Shown here: positions 52,040-61,313 of the stretch, one piece after another
Layout of the letters: every line of letters begins with the position of its first letter
Numbering within the stretch: the first letter of the stretch is position 1
Origin: JBNAVJ01 sp049700455
GTDB lineage: Bacteria; Bacteroidota; Ignavibacteria; Tepidaquicellales; Tepidaquicellaceae
Length of the DNA stretch: 64,000 nucleotides
NCBI GenBank assembly: GCA_049700455.1
Contig: JBNAVJ010000008.1
Location: 1 to 64,000 of the forward strand
Reading direction: 5' to 3'
Made by a program: the position numbers and the translations under genes
The notes under the pieces: model-generated
Database searches by the model: none
What the model saw: the letters and a program-made list of their open reading frames with translations, nothing else
What the model was told of the DNA's origin: nothing

Positions 52040-53683
52040 CTATTTAACAAACATCATCCTTTTTGTTTCAACAAAATTACCTGCTTGCAGTCTATAGAAA
52101 TAAATTCCGCTGCTCAGCAGTGAAGCATCAAATCTATATGCATAAGTACCTACATCAAGTTTTGTGTTTACAAGCTGCTCTATCTTGCGTCCTGTAATGT
52201 CGTATATTGATAAGGAAACAAATTCAGATTTGTTCAGAGAGAATTTTATAACAGTTGATGGATTGAATGGATTTGGATAATTTTGTTCAAGCTTAAAACT
52301 TAATGGTACTTCTGAACTAATTTGTGATATACCCACTGTATTATAATTTACAGTATCAGGTCTAAAATTAGTCCAACCAGCTCCCCAATCAAACGTTCCA
52401 AAGGCACCTCTAAAATTAACGGCATCAAAAAAGGAGTTTATATTTTGAACATTGGTAACCCTTGATACGTTTAGTAATGGTGACCCCGCTTGTGGTATGA
52501 ACATAGAGGTTTGCCAGTTGTTAGTATTAAACCCTCCATAAGCATTAGTAAGCTGGACATCTGAATTCAGGTATAAGGTGTCATTTAAAAATGCAGGGGT
52601 TAACATAAATCCAGTTGGGTTGAAACCTGTAGTTGAAGTTCCAGTTGAGTCAAAGTTCCTTCCACTTATTCCCGCAAATACCAGACTTTTTAATTTTATT
52701 GTATCACCCAAACATGCTTTTGCAACTCCAATTCCATCGAAAAGTATGCCTTTGGGCCATCCCATAAAGACAGAATTGTAACAGTTCTGTAATGAGTTAC
52801 GTCTCAGATGGAAACCTTGTTTAAAATTTGGGTTAACTGTAGTGGTATCATATTGTTTTGGCCCAATGAAAGTCATATTTGAAAAAGTTGCCTGTGTTCT
52901 TGGAATATTATAATTGGGGGCTCCATTGTTATCGCTTTCGAATCCGTTGGATCCACTGACGTCCGCAATCAACGGTGATCGAACCGCTAACCCGAACTGT
53001 ACATTTCCTCTAAATCCATTATCTGTGTCAAAATCATCATCAACTCCATTGAAAGATACTAAATACTTACAGTTTACAGTTCCCCCAAACCATTCAAATG
53101 AGTCGTCACCTCCATAGCTTACCATTATGTATTCAATAACGGTTTTTCTTCCTACCCCTCCTAGTGTGAGACCGTTAATTTCATTGTTAGGTGAAAGGGC
53201 AATACCTGCATATTCGATTCTTACAAATTTCATAACTCCAGAACTATCATCGTCATTGTGCCCTCCATAATAAATAGGATTGGCAAATCCTTCTATTGCT
53301 GCGGTATCAGCACCTGTAGTGGTATTGATTGTAGCTCTGCCAAGAATTACCACTCCGCCCCAATCACCTGCGTTTCTTTGCCCCGGAGGAAAAACACTTG
53401 TAAAGATTATTGGGTTTGTTGGTGTTCCGATAGCATTGATAATACCGCCCCTTTCAATGATTAATGAGCCTTTTGAAGGTTTATCGCCATAGATTATTGT
53501 TCCCGCTGGTATCACGATAGCACCACCCTGTTTAACTTTCACTTCTCCCAATAATAAATATCTCTTAGCAGGATTTAGTGTAATGGTTGAGGTAATGTTT
53601 CCAGAAAGAGTGTCAGTTGGCTGTGAGTAAACTAAGCTGGTTAGTAAAACACTAATAAGCACTGTTAATACTAATTTTCTCAT
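52040..53683 (-). CDS. T9SS-secreted repetitive beta-structure protein
   Basis: 547 aa. Signal peptide (1-20), a ~430-residue beta-rich domain with parallel-helix-like ladder segments (GGAIVIPAGTIIYGDKPSKG, GGVVILGRA, YVG-type GGxDDDDSSGVMKFVRIEYAG, GGDDSFEWFGGTVNCKYL, DDDFDTDNGFRGNVQFG), and a type IX sorting domain (LEQNYPNPFNP ... SGIYFYRL ... KRMMFVK). It is preceded by AGGAG and a -7 box. Encoded next to a TonB receptor in the same direction, it may be a surface or substrate-capturing partner. Asp-rich loops suggest calcium or anionic ligand binding. Confidence 0.75.
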   Translation of the reverse strand: MRKLVLTVLISVLLTSLVYSQPTDTLSGNITSTITLNPAKRYLLLGEVKVKQGGAIVIPAGTIIYGDKPSKGSLIIERGGIINAIGTPTNPIIFTSVFPPGQRNAGDWGGVVILGRATINTTTGADTAAIEGFANPIYYGGHNDDDSSGVMKFVRIEYAGIALSPNNEINGLTLGGVGRKTVIEYIMVSYGGDDSFEWFGGTVNCKYLVSFNGVDDDFDTDNGFRGNVQFGLAVRSPLIADVSGSNGFESDNNGAPNYNIPRTQATFSNMTFIGPKQYDTTTVNPNFKQGFHLRRNSLQNCYNSVFMGWPKGILFDGIGVAKACLGDTIKLKSLVFAGISGRNFDSTGTSTTGFNPTGFMLTPAFLNDTLYLNSDVQLTNAYGGFNTNNWQTSMFIPQAGSPLLNVSRVTNVQNINSFFDAVNFRGAFGTFDWGAGWTNFRPDTVNYNTVGISQISSEVPLSFKLEQNYPNPFNPSTVIKFSLNKSEFVSLSIYDITGRKIEQLVNTKLDVGTYAYRFDASLLSSGIYFYRLQAGNFVETKRMMFVK

Positions 53684-53721
53684 TTTTTTGCTCCTGTTTT
53701 TGGATTTATAATTATTTATTA

Positions 53722-53729
53722 CAAAACTA
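53722..53729 (-). promoter_or_regulatory. Possible -7 box (TAGTTTTG on the minus strand)
   Basis: CAAAACTA on the plus strand reads TAGTTTTG on the minus strand, matching TAnnTTTG, about 40 bases before the start of the T9SS gene. No clear -33 TTG at ideal distance. Confidence 0.35.
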
Positions 53730-53779
53730 CTTATGTTCGGTTAAACATATATTACTGTAACAATAATAAATTGTTAATA

Positions 53780-53816
53780 AAAAAGGCAGATTGTGAAACA
53801 AGTAATCTGCCTTTTT
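53780..53816 (-). terminator. Rho-independent terminator of the TonB receptor gene
   Basis: AAAAAGGCAGATT (53780-53792) and AATCTGCCTTTTT (53804-53816) form a 13-base stem with an 11-base loop. On the minus strand it is followed by a T-run and lies 20 bases after the TonB receptor stop, separating it from the T9SS gene. Confidence 0.85.
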
Positions 53817-53835
53817 ACCTATGAAGATATATACA

Positions 53836-56628
53836 CTAAAACTTGATTCCGAAAGAAAAATTATATGTTCGTCCGATATCGAATGAACGAACAACTTGAT
53901 CAGTGCCATTAACTTCTTGTGTAAACTTGACAGAATCATTCAAAAGGTTTTTGATAGATAATTTCAACTCAATGAATTTAAATAGTTTTTGAATTATAGT
54001 AATGTCAACCAAATCAATACCATTTTCTTCGATGTCACCCAACTGATCAATACCAACTTCTGAAATTCGTTTTCCGAATTTGTTATATGATAAGTTTATA
54101 GAAGTTCCAGCTTCTAAATTGTCATAGTACAAACCAAAATTAATTGTGTAAGGAGACTGTCCCTGCATTTTGCGTGATATCTTTGTCGCATTGGCTCCTG
54201 TTCCCGAAAGGTCAACTTTTGAATTTATGAGTGAAAGATTGGAGTTTAAAGAAAAGTTTGAGAGAACCTTACTTATAAAACCAAGATTTTTTCTAAGCTC
54301 TAATTCGAGTCCTACATTGGTGGCTCCCCTTTTTGCATTCTGGAATGTATTCGATTTTGCATCGCTGCTGGCAACAAGGAAAACTCTTTCAATAGGGGCA
54401 TCAAATTTCTTATAGAAAACACTTAGTGAAACAATCTCTGCAGCTGAAAGAAAATTTTCAATTCTAATATCAAAATTTCTTACCAGACTTCTTCGTAAAT
54501 CATAGGGGTTGCCATAGATGAAAATGTTGGAACTGAAATCATTAAATCCGAATGGTGAAATTTCTCGAAGTTCTGGTCTTGATACTGACTGGAAAAATGA
54601 AAATCTTAAGTTTGTGTTATAGTCTAATGCATAAATCAAATTTACTGAAGGTAGAATATCAACATTTTTTAAGGAAACATCAATTGGTACTCCAGTTCTA
54701 TCGTGAGAATTCAGTTTCTGGAAATTATATTCTAGCCTTGCGCCTGTAATAACACGAAACTTTTTATACTGAAAATCTAACATTGCAAAAGCAGCATAAT
54801 TATCCTCAAAAGCTGTGTACCTATCAGAAAGGTCTGTAAACTCGGCATATACGATTTTGTTTGTATCAATATTTTCAGGTAAGAATATTGAATCGAGAGG
54901 CAATTTCATAATTCTGTACATCTCGAATATATTTATCTGGTTTGAAAAGTAAGGTGCAAACAATCTTGCTGAAAAGTCACGAGTTGTATGGTTAATTACT
55001 CCTCCTATTTTGACCTTGCTTTGAATATTCTTTATTTTTAATGGTGTCTCGAGGTTTAGTTCTATGTTCCTGAAAATATCCTGTAAATCCGAGAAGAATC
55101 TTCCACCTACAGTTGTATTTGGATTACCAGTAAAAGAAATTGGAGCCATAAATGGATCATCAGTACCATACTCTCTTTGATAAATCATTGTCTTATAATC
55201 TGGTTCTTTAGCCTTGCTTACAGAGTAGCCTAATTTGAAAGAAAGGCGGGTTTTAGCAAGCTTTTCAAAGTAATGTTCTCCATTCAATTGAGATGATTGA
55301 ATTTCTCTTACTGTGAAATGAGTTGAAAAAAGTTTTCGCTCGGCTGTTTGAGGAAAGTAAGTACCTTGCATAAACATAGTTTCATCTTCAGAGGTTAAAA
55401 TAAAAGAATTTCGCCAACTTATTTGGTGATTCAAGCCTATTTTATAAGATGCATTTAAGATGCCACCCCACTGAACATTATAACTGGAGCTTTTCCCCGT
55501 AAATTCTTGTTCGATCCCACCGTCTACAAGATATTCTCGACGTAGAGTGTTCTTATTTTTAAAAGCACTATTGTAAGTATAGGCAAAATATAGCCCTAAG
55601 TCGTTATTTAATACTCTAAAACGATTTCCAGCTGAAATTTGAAAACTTCCATTTAAAGGAGCACGACGATAATTGACTCCCCAATTATTGTTGAAAGCTC
55701 TGCCGAAGGTTTTGAGTTCAGCATTGGTGAAATTTGTGTTGTCTATTTTTTGAGAAGGTATAAATGAGGGTAGTAGCCTATCCCCATTATCAAATCCAGA
55801 ATTTAAAAATAGTAATTTAGACTGGGGTGAATTGGACGTTAGAATATTATTATATGTTGTATTGGTATTATAAGATAATGAACTTGAGAAACCAATACTA
55901 AGATTTTCTGGAAATTCTTTTGTATTAATCTGAACAAGCCCCCCACTAAAGTTCCCGGGCAGATCTGGGGTATAGGATTTTGTAATAATAATGTTTTCCA
56001 ACAAAGCAGACGGAATAATATCAAAGGAAAACGATTTCTTGTCACTTTCAGTACTTGGCAGTTGACTCCCATTGAGCATAGTAACGCTGTATCGCTCATT
56101 AATTCCTCGAACATAAACATATTTATTATCCACTATGCTTAATCCTGTTACCCGTTTCAAGATTTCAGAAGCTGTAGCATCAGGATTTTTTTTAATTTGT
56201 TGTTCACTTACCCCGTCTGTTATATTTTCAGAGCTCTTTCTTACTGACAACAATGCGGATTCATTCGAAAGAGATATGGTTGCTTCAACATTGATTATTT
56301 CTGTGCTTAGTCCATCTATTTCAAGAGCAACATTGAGGTTAGTAACTTTTTTAGGATTCACAACAACTCCTTCTATCACTTTGTCAGTGTAACCAATATA
56401 AGAAACCTTTATTTGATAAGTCCCACCGGGAAGATTTTCAATTCTGAAAAATCCATCTAAATCTGTAATTGCTCCATATGAGGTATTAATAATTTTGATT
56501 GTAGCTCCTACTAATGGTTCTGAGTTTTGTGCATCTATTACTTTTCCTTCGATGCTCTGGGCGGAAGTGTGATTTGCGAAAAGAAAAAATAAAATTAAAT
56601 TAAAAAACAGTATGTATATCTTCTTCAT
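53836..56628 (-). CDS. TonB-dependent outer-membrane receptor
   Basis: 930 aa from the ATG at 56628, chosen because MKKIYILFFNLILFFLFANHTSAQ is a proper signal peptide. N-terminal carboxypeptidase-regulatory-like domain (SIEGKVIDAQNSEPLVGAT), plug domain (NPDATASEILKRVTGLSIV, VRGINERYSVTMLNG, LPGNFSGGLVQINT) and a 22-strand-type barrel ending in YNFSFGIKF. No SusD partner. The T9SS beta-structure gene lies downstream in the same direction but is separated by a terminator. Substrate unknown. Confidence 0.9.
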   Translation of the reverse strand: MKKIYILFFNLILFFLFANHTSAQSIEGKVIDAQNSEPLVGATIKIINTSYGAITDLDGFFRIENLPGGTYQIKVSYIGYTDKVIEGVVVNPKKVTNLNVALEIDGLSTEIINVEATISLSNESALLSVRKSSENITDGVSEQQIKKNPDATASEILKRVTGLSIVDNKYVYVRGINERYSVTMLNGSQLPSTESDKKSFSFDIIPSALLENIIITKSYTPDLPGNFSGGLVQINTKEFPENLSIGFSSSLSYNTNTTYNNILTSNSPQSKLLFLNSGFDNGDRLLPSFIPSQKIDNTNFTNAELKTFGRAFNNNWGVNYRRAPLNGSFQISAGNRFRVLNNDLGLYFAYTYNSAFKNKNTLRREYLVDGGIEQEFTGKSSSYNVQWGGILNASYKIGLNHQISWRNSFILTSEDETMFMQGTYFPQTAERKLFSTHFTVREIQSSQLNGEHYFEKLAKTRLSFKLGYSVSKAKEPDYKTMIYQREYGTDDPFMAPISFTGNPNTTVGGRFFSDLQDIFRNIELNLETPLKIKNIQSKVKIGGVINHTTRDFSARLFAPYFSNQINIFEMYRIMKLPLDSIFLPENIDTNKIVYAEFTDLSDRYTAFEDNYAAFAMLDFQYKKFRVITGARLEYNFQKLNSHDRTGVPIDVSLKNVDILPSVNLIYALDYNTNLRFSFFQSVSRPELREISPFGFNDFSSNIFIYGNPYDLRRSLVRNFDIRIENFLSAAEIVSLSVFYKKFDAPIERVFLVASSDAKSNTFQNAKRGATNVGLELELRKNLGFISKVLSNFSLNSNLSLINSKVDLSGTGANATKISRKMQGQSPYTINFGLYYDNLEAGTSINLSYNKFGKRISEVGIDQLGDIEENGIDLVDITIIQKLFKFIELKLSIKNLLNDSVKFTQEVNGTDQVVRSFDIGRTYNFSFGIKF

Positions 56629-56652
56629 AGTTTTTAGATTTATTTTACTATA

Positions 56653-56706
56653 CAAACATACTTCGCCTATATTAATATGTTGTTACGGTATATTAAGATA
56701 TCTTAA
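56653..56706 (-). promoter_or_regulatory. Promoter region of the TonB receptor: -7 box and palindrome
   Basis: On the minus strand TATGTTTG (56653-56660) matches the TAnnTTTG -7 element. About 50 bases upstream of the implied start lies a perfect 14-base palindrome TTAAGATATCTTAA (56693-56706), a possible binding site for an activator serving this gene and/or the divergent kbl. Confidence 0.35.
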
Positions 56707-56796
56707 AAGAAATGTTAAATAATATTAAAGATAGAATGTTTGTATTTTATTTAGTATTTTTAAAATATATGTTTTTGCAAAATAAATACATCAGGT

Positions 56797-58059
56797 ATGT
56801 ACAGGAGAACAAAATATGACTTTAAACAGGAGTTAAATCTTATTAGAGAAGCGGGTCTTTATAAAGAGGAAGGTGTTTTAGTGACTGATCAAGGGCCACG
56901 AATCAAAGTTAGTTTTCCTGCTGGTTCTGAACCAAAAGAAGTGATAAATTTTTGTTCAAACAATTATCTGGGTCTTGCCAATCATCCTGAAATTATCGAG
57001 GCGGCAAAACGTACACTTGATATTTATGGGTTTGGTCTGGCATCAGTGAGGTTTATATGTGGGACACAAAATATTCATAAAGGTCTAGAGGAGAAAATTT
57101 CAGAGTTTTATGGTACGGAGGATACGATCCTTTATTCCAGTTGTTTTGATGCAAATGGAGGCCTTTTTGAAAGCATATTAGGATCTGATGATGTGGTTAT
57201 TACAGATGAACTTAACCATGCAAGCATTATTGATGGTATACGTTTATGTAAAGCAAGGAGGTTAATATATAAGCACAGTGATATGAAGTCTCTGGAAGAA
57301 AAGTTAGTTCTTTCTCGTGAAGGAACTGATATATGGGATCACACAGGATTAGCACAGGAGCCAAAACCCGCGCGAAATATTATGATAGCAACTGATGGTG
57401 TGTTCTCGATGGATGGGGATGTTGCAAAGTTAAAAGACATTATTTCTCTTGCAAATAAATATGATGCACTTGTGATGGTTGATGATTCTCATGCTACTGG
57501 TTTCTTTGGAAAGACAGGACGGGGTTCTATTGAATACTGTGATGTAATGGGGGAGGTTGACATAATTACTTCAACATTAGGAAAAGCAATGGGTGGTGCA
57601 TCTGGAGGTTTTACCACAGGGAAAAAAGAAATAATTTCTTTATTGAGACAACGTTCCCGACCATATCTTTTTTCAAATACTCTTGCACCTTCAATTGTGG
57701 GTGCTGCTATTAAAGCATTTGAACTCCTTGAACAAAGCGATAATCTACGTTCCAGATTATTTGAGAATACTCAATATTTCAGAGCTGAGATGACTAAACT
57801 TGGTTTTGATATTACCGAAAGTATACACCCAATTACGCCAGTGTTATTCCGTAAGTTTGAGAATGATGCAAAATTAGCGCAATCAATGGCGTATGAACTC
57901 TTTCAGGAAGGAATTTATGTTGTTGGATTTTCTTATCCGGTTGTTCCTCGCGGACAGGCAAGGATAAGAGTCCAGATATCAGCTGCGCATTCGCGTGATG
58001 ACCTTGATAAATGTATTTCTGCATTTGCAAAAGTGGGAAAGAAGTTAAATGTAATTTAA
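56797..58059 (+). CDS. kbl: Glycine C-acetyltransferase (2-amino-3-ketobutyrate CoA ligase)
   Basis: 420-residue PLP enzyme closely following the Kbl pattern: EAGLYKEEGVLVTDQGP, FCSNNYLGLANHPEI, ASVRFICGTQNIHKGLEEK, LYSSCFDANGGLFESILG, ELNHASIIDGIRLCKARR, DDSHATGFFGKTGRGS and the PLP-lysine motif STLGKAMGGASGG. It has a ~16-residue insertion (GTDIWDHTGLAQEPKP) before NIMIATDGVFSMDGD. Normally works with threonine dehydrogenase in threonine breakdown; no tdh gene is in view. Two bases before the LptF/G-type gene. Confidence 0.88.
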   Translation: MYRRTKYDFKQELNLIREAGLYKEEGVLVTDQGPRIKVSFPAGSEPKEVINFCSNNYLGLANHPEIIEAAKRTLDIYGFGLASVRFICGTQNIHKGLEEKISEFYGTEDTILYSSCFDANGGLFESILGSDDVVITDELNHASIIDGIRLCKARRLIYKHSDMKSLEEKLVLSREGTDIWDHTGLAQEPKPARNIMIATDGVFSMDGDVAKLKDIISLANKYDALVMVDDSHATGFFGKTGRGSIEYCDVMGEVDIITSTLGKAMGGASGGFTTGKKEIISLLRQRSRPYLFSNTLAPSIVGAAIKAFELLEQSDNLRSRLFENTQYFRAEMTKLGFDITESIHPITPVLFRKFENDAKLAQSMAYELFQEGIYVVGFSYPVVPRGQARIRVQISAAHSRDDLDKCISAFAKVGKKLNVI

Positions 58060-58060
58060 C

Positions 58061-59395
58061 TTGTTAGTATATCGTTATATAATAAGAAATCATATACTCC
58101 CTTTTCTTTTCTCTCTGGGTACATTAGTATTTCTATTTTTATTCCAGTTTTTGATGAAATCGATTGACCAGTTGGTAGGAAAAGGGTTAAGTATCTGGAT
58201 AATTATACAACTTATAGTTTTAAATCTTGCCTGGATACTAACGCTTGCTGTTCCTATGTCGGTTTTAGTTTCTACTCTTATGGCATTTGGTTCTATGGCA
58301 TCTGCAAATGAAATTACAATCTTTAAAACGAGCGGTATTAGTTTACCTAAAATGATGATGCCTGTTTTAGTAATATCATTAATTATTACCTATTTGATGA
58401 TATTGTTTAATAACAATGTATTACCTGAAGCCAATCATAAGGCAAGAGTTTTGCTTGGTGATATTTCAAGAACCAAACCAACATTTTTTCTTGAGTCAGG
58501 GAAGTTTTCTGATGATATTAATGGAGTTAGAATTTATGTAGAGAAAACCTTCGAAAACAGTAATAAACTGAAAGGGATTTTTATTTATGACTATTCCTCA
58601 CCTGAAGTTAGAAATTTAATTACTGCGGAGGAGGGAGATATAGGATTTACCTCAGATTTCACAAACATTGTAATGAATTTACAGAATGGAGAAATTCATC
58701 AGCTGAATAATAAGAATTATCTTGAAAAATACAGGAAAGTATTATTCAAAAATCACAGAATTATTCTTCCAGCTGCTGGATTTGGATTTCAACGCTCTTC
58801 TGACAATGTTTTTATCCGCGGAGATAGAGAATTATCAGCAAGTGATATGAGAAGAATTGTTGATAGCATTTATAAGGATATATCTACAGTCAATAAGAAT
58901 TTTATAAATGGAATACAATCGGAATTTGAATTTTATAAAAAGCTGAATTTTGTTGATACTTCCTTTAGTAAATCATTGTTAGGGGCTAATATAGCGAAGC
59001 AGACATTTTCAGATATAATCCCTCCTGATACATTAATTAATAGGTATAGAAGGACTTTGAGCTATTTAGAGCAATTAAACAATCAAAGGAAATTAACATT
59101 CGAACTTGAACGTCAGGCGGATAGTTATGAAGTAGAGATTTATAAAAAATATTCAATTCCATTTGCCTGTATTGTATTTACTCTTATAGGAGCACCTCTG
59201 GGATATCGAGTAAAAAAAGGAGGTTTTGGTGTTGCCTCTGGATTATCACTATTGTTTTTCCTGCTTTACTGGGCATCCTTAATTGGGGGGGAAAAATTAG
59301 CCGATAGAGATATTATCAGTCCCTTTTTAGGAATGTGGCTTGTAAATATAATTTTAGGGGGATTTGGTTTGTATTTAATGTTTAAATCTTCTTAA
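58061..59395 (+). CDS. LptF/LptG family permease
   Basis: 444 aa with three N-terminal and three C-terminal membrane helices around a ~200-residue periplasmic beta-jellyroll-like domain: the LptF/LptG (YjgP/YjgQ) architecture. SANEITIFKTSGIS after helix 2 is the coupling-helix signature of the family. It takes part in lipopolysaccharide extraction from the inner membrane with LptB. Whether it is F or G cannot be decided. Starts with TTG one base after kbl. Confidence 0.9.
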   Translation: MLVYRYIIRNHILPFLFSLGTLVFLFLFQFLMKSIDQLVGKGLSIWIIIQLIVLNLAWILTLAVPMSVLVSTLMAFGSMASANEITIFKTSGISLPKMMMPVLVISLIITYLMILFNNNVLPEANHKARVLLGDISRTKPTFFLESGKFSDDINGVRIYVEKTFENSNKLKGIFIYDYSSPEVRNLITAEEGDIGFTSDFTNIVMNLQNGEIHQLNNKNYLEKYRKVLFKNHRIILPAAGFGFQRSSDNVFIRGDRELSASDMRRIVDSIYKDISTVNKNFINGIQSEFEFYKKLNFVDTSFSKSLLGANIAKQTFSDIIPPDTLINRYRRTLSYLEQLNNQRKLTFELERQADSYEVEIYKKYSIPFACIVFTLIGAPLGYRVKKGGFGVASGLSLLFFLLYWASLIGGEKLADRDIISPFLGMWLVNIILGGFGLYLMFKSS

Positions 59396-59424
59396 GTATA
59401 TTATTATGTATTAAGTTTAACTTT

Positions 59425-59520
59425 TGTCAAGCCCCGAACAATATGATGGTACCCAACCCCGTCAGGTTCGGAAGAAAGCAGCGGTAAGTACTTATCATAT
59501 GTGATTCGGGTGTCTTGACA
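59425..59520 (+). ncRNA. ffs: Signal recognition particle RNA (4.5S type)
   Basis: About 96 nucleotides closed by TGTCAAG (59425-59431) and CTTGACA (59514-59520), folding into one long hairpin. The apical domain contains GTCAGGTTCGGAAGAAAGCA followed by GCGGTAA, matching the bacterial SRP core with a GGAA tetraloop and the Ffh-binding asymmetric loop. Lies free between two genes on the same strand. Confidence 0.93.
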
Positions 59521-59539
59521 TTTTTTAAATATATTACCA

Positions 59540-60547
59540 ATGCAGAAACTAAAAATAGGAGTCGTTGGACTCGGAGCTATATCTCAGGTTTTTCATATTC
59601 CAACATTAAAAAAAATTAAAGAAGTAGAGTTAACTGCTATTTGTGATGTCCAGCTGTCAAAAGCACAGTTTATAGCAAAAAAATATTCTATTCCCAAATG
59701 CTATTCTGCACTTGATTCAATGATTAATGAAAACCCCAAACTTGATGCTGTTATAATAGCTACTCCTACTAACACGCACAAAGAACTTGCAGTTGATTGT
59801 CTTAAAGCTGGTTATAATGTTTTTATTGAAAAACCGATTTCAAGAAATTATGATGAAACAAGTGCAATTGTTTCTGCTGCCGAAGACAATAAGCGAATCT
59901 TAATGGTAGGAATGAATAACAGATTCAGAAGTGATGTTATGTTTCAAAGAAGTTTTATCCGCAGTAAAGAACTGACTGATATATTTTATGTGAAAACAGG
60001 CTGGCTTAAGACACAAAGCTCTACTGAAAAATGGTTTTTGAACCAGGAAAAGGCTGGGGGAGGGGCGTTTATCGATAATGGAATAGTAATGCTTGATCTT
60101 GGGTTATGGATGATGGATTTCCCAGAACCTTTGAGTGTAAGTTCCGTGAATTTCTTTCACAACACCAAAAAGGTTGAAGATTCAAATTTTACTATGGTAA
60201 AATTTAAAAATGGAGCAGTACTAACAATTGAAGTTAGCTGGAGTTTCATACGTAAGAGGGAATTTTTTTACTGCAACGTTTTTGGAAAAAACGGAAGTTC
60301 CTCAATTAATCCTTTACGGATATATAAAAAATTTAACAGTGACTTGATTGATCTTACCCCTCAAAATATTCAGCCGCTGCCGGATATCACTCGAAAAAGC
60401 TATGAGTATGAGCTAAATTACTTTGTTGGAGTTGTTAAAGGACGGAATAAATTAGTTTCCTCTGGTAAAGAAGCTTTGCAGGTTATGAAAATAACCGACT
60501 ATGTTTACAAGTCTGCTAAAGCAGAAAAAGAGTTATTTATAAAGTGA
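59540..60547 (+). CDS. Gfo/Idh/MocA family NAD(P)-dependent oxidoreductase
   Basis: 335 aa. Rossmann motif VGLGAISQVFHIPTL at the N-terminus, AIIATPTNTHKELAVDCLKAG, and the catalytic-region motif FIEKPISRNYDET (EKP). The C-terminal alpha/beta domain has GGGAFIDNGIVMLDLGLWMM, with a conserved Asp but Asn-Gly where many members have the catalytic DxxxH. Substrate, usually a sugar or inositol derivative, cannot be named. The next gene is a response regulator about 65 bases away. Confidence 0.85.
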   Translation: MQKLKIGVVGLGAISQVFHIPTLKKIKEVELTAICDVQLSKAQFIAKKYSIPKCYSALDSMINENPKLDAVIIATPTNTHKELAVDCLKAGYNVFIEKPISRNYDETSAIVSAAEDNKRILMVGMNNRFRSDVMFQRSFIRSKELTDIFYVKTGWLKTQSSTEKWFLNQEKAGGGAFIDNGIVMLDLGLWMMDFPEPLSVSSVNFFHNTKKVEDSNFTMVKFKNGAVLTIEVSWSFIRKREFFYCNVFGKNGSSSINPLRIYKKFNSDLIDLTPQNIQPLPDITRKSYEYELNYFVGVVKGRNKLVSSGKEALQVMKITDYVYKSAKAEKELFIK

Positions 60548-60612
60548 GTTTATAATTTCTTTATATTATCTTAGCGTTCTGGTAACGTTTTATTGGTATG
60601 TTAAAAGAAAAA

Positions 60613-61311
60613 ATGAAGCATAAAATACTACTTGTAGACGATGAGAAGGATATAATAGACCTTCTTAAATATAATCTTGAAAAGGAAAAAGAGTTTACAA
60701 TTGAAGTGGCATATGATGGCAAGGAAGCCTTAAAGAAAGTTGAAACTTTTAATCCCGATATTGTACTGCTTGATATAATGATGCCTGAGATGAATGGCTT
60801 GGAAGTTTGTAAATTATTAAAATCGGATGCTGAAACCTCACATATCCCCATTATTTTTCTTACTGCAAAAGAAAATGAAATTGATGAAATTTTAGGGCTT
60901 GAGCTTGGTGCTGATGACTATATACAAAAACCTATTTCCCCTCGCAAAGTGCTTGCAAGAATTAAAACTGTTCTACGTCGCAAACATATAAAGGAAGAAG
61001 AAAGCAAGAAAACGGATGTTTATATAAAATTTAAAAATATCGAAATAGATACTGAAGCATACGTAGTAAAAATCGATGGGGAAGAAGTATTTTTTCCACG
61101 CAAAGAATTTAAATTACTACATTTTTTACTTTCGAATAGAGGAAAGGTTTTTTCAAGAGAAATTTTGTTAGACGAAATTTGGGGTAATGATGTTTATGTT
61201 GTTGATCGGACTATTGATGTTCACGTGGCAAAATTACGGGAGAAATTAGGACGATATGCAAATTACATAGAGACGATAAAAGGACTTGGATACAGATTCA
61301 GAAATGAATAG
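60613..61311 (+). CDS. OmpR/PhoB-family response regulator
   Basis: 232 aa from ATG 60613 (MKHKILLVDDEKD); an ATG at 60598 would add five residues. The receiver has the acidic DDE, phospho-acceptor Asp in VLLDIMMPEMNG, Thr in IFLTAKE and Lys in DYIQKPIS. The winged-helix DNA-binding domain is visible in FPRKEFKLLHFLLSNRGKVF and DRTIDVHVAKLREKLG. It is a PhoB-like regulator overlapping its kinase region: the stop TAG shares a base with an in-frame GTG of the next gene. Phosphate regulation is suggested by family resemblance only. Confidence 0.9.
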   Translation: MKHKILLVDDEKDIIDLLKYNLEKEKEFTIEVAYDGKEALKKVETFNPDIVLLDIMMPEMNGLEVCKLLKSDAETSHIPIIFLTAKENEIDEILGLELGADDYIQKPISPRKVLARIKTVLRRKHIKEEESKKTDVYIKFKNIEIDTEAYVVKIDGEEVFFPRKEFKLLHFLLSNRGKVFSREILLDEIWGNDVYVVDRTIDVHVAKLREKLGRYANYIETIKGLGYRFRNE

Positions 61312-61313
61312 TG

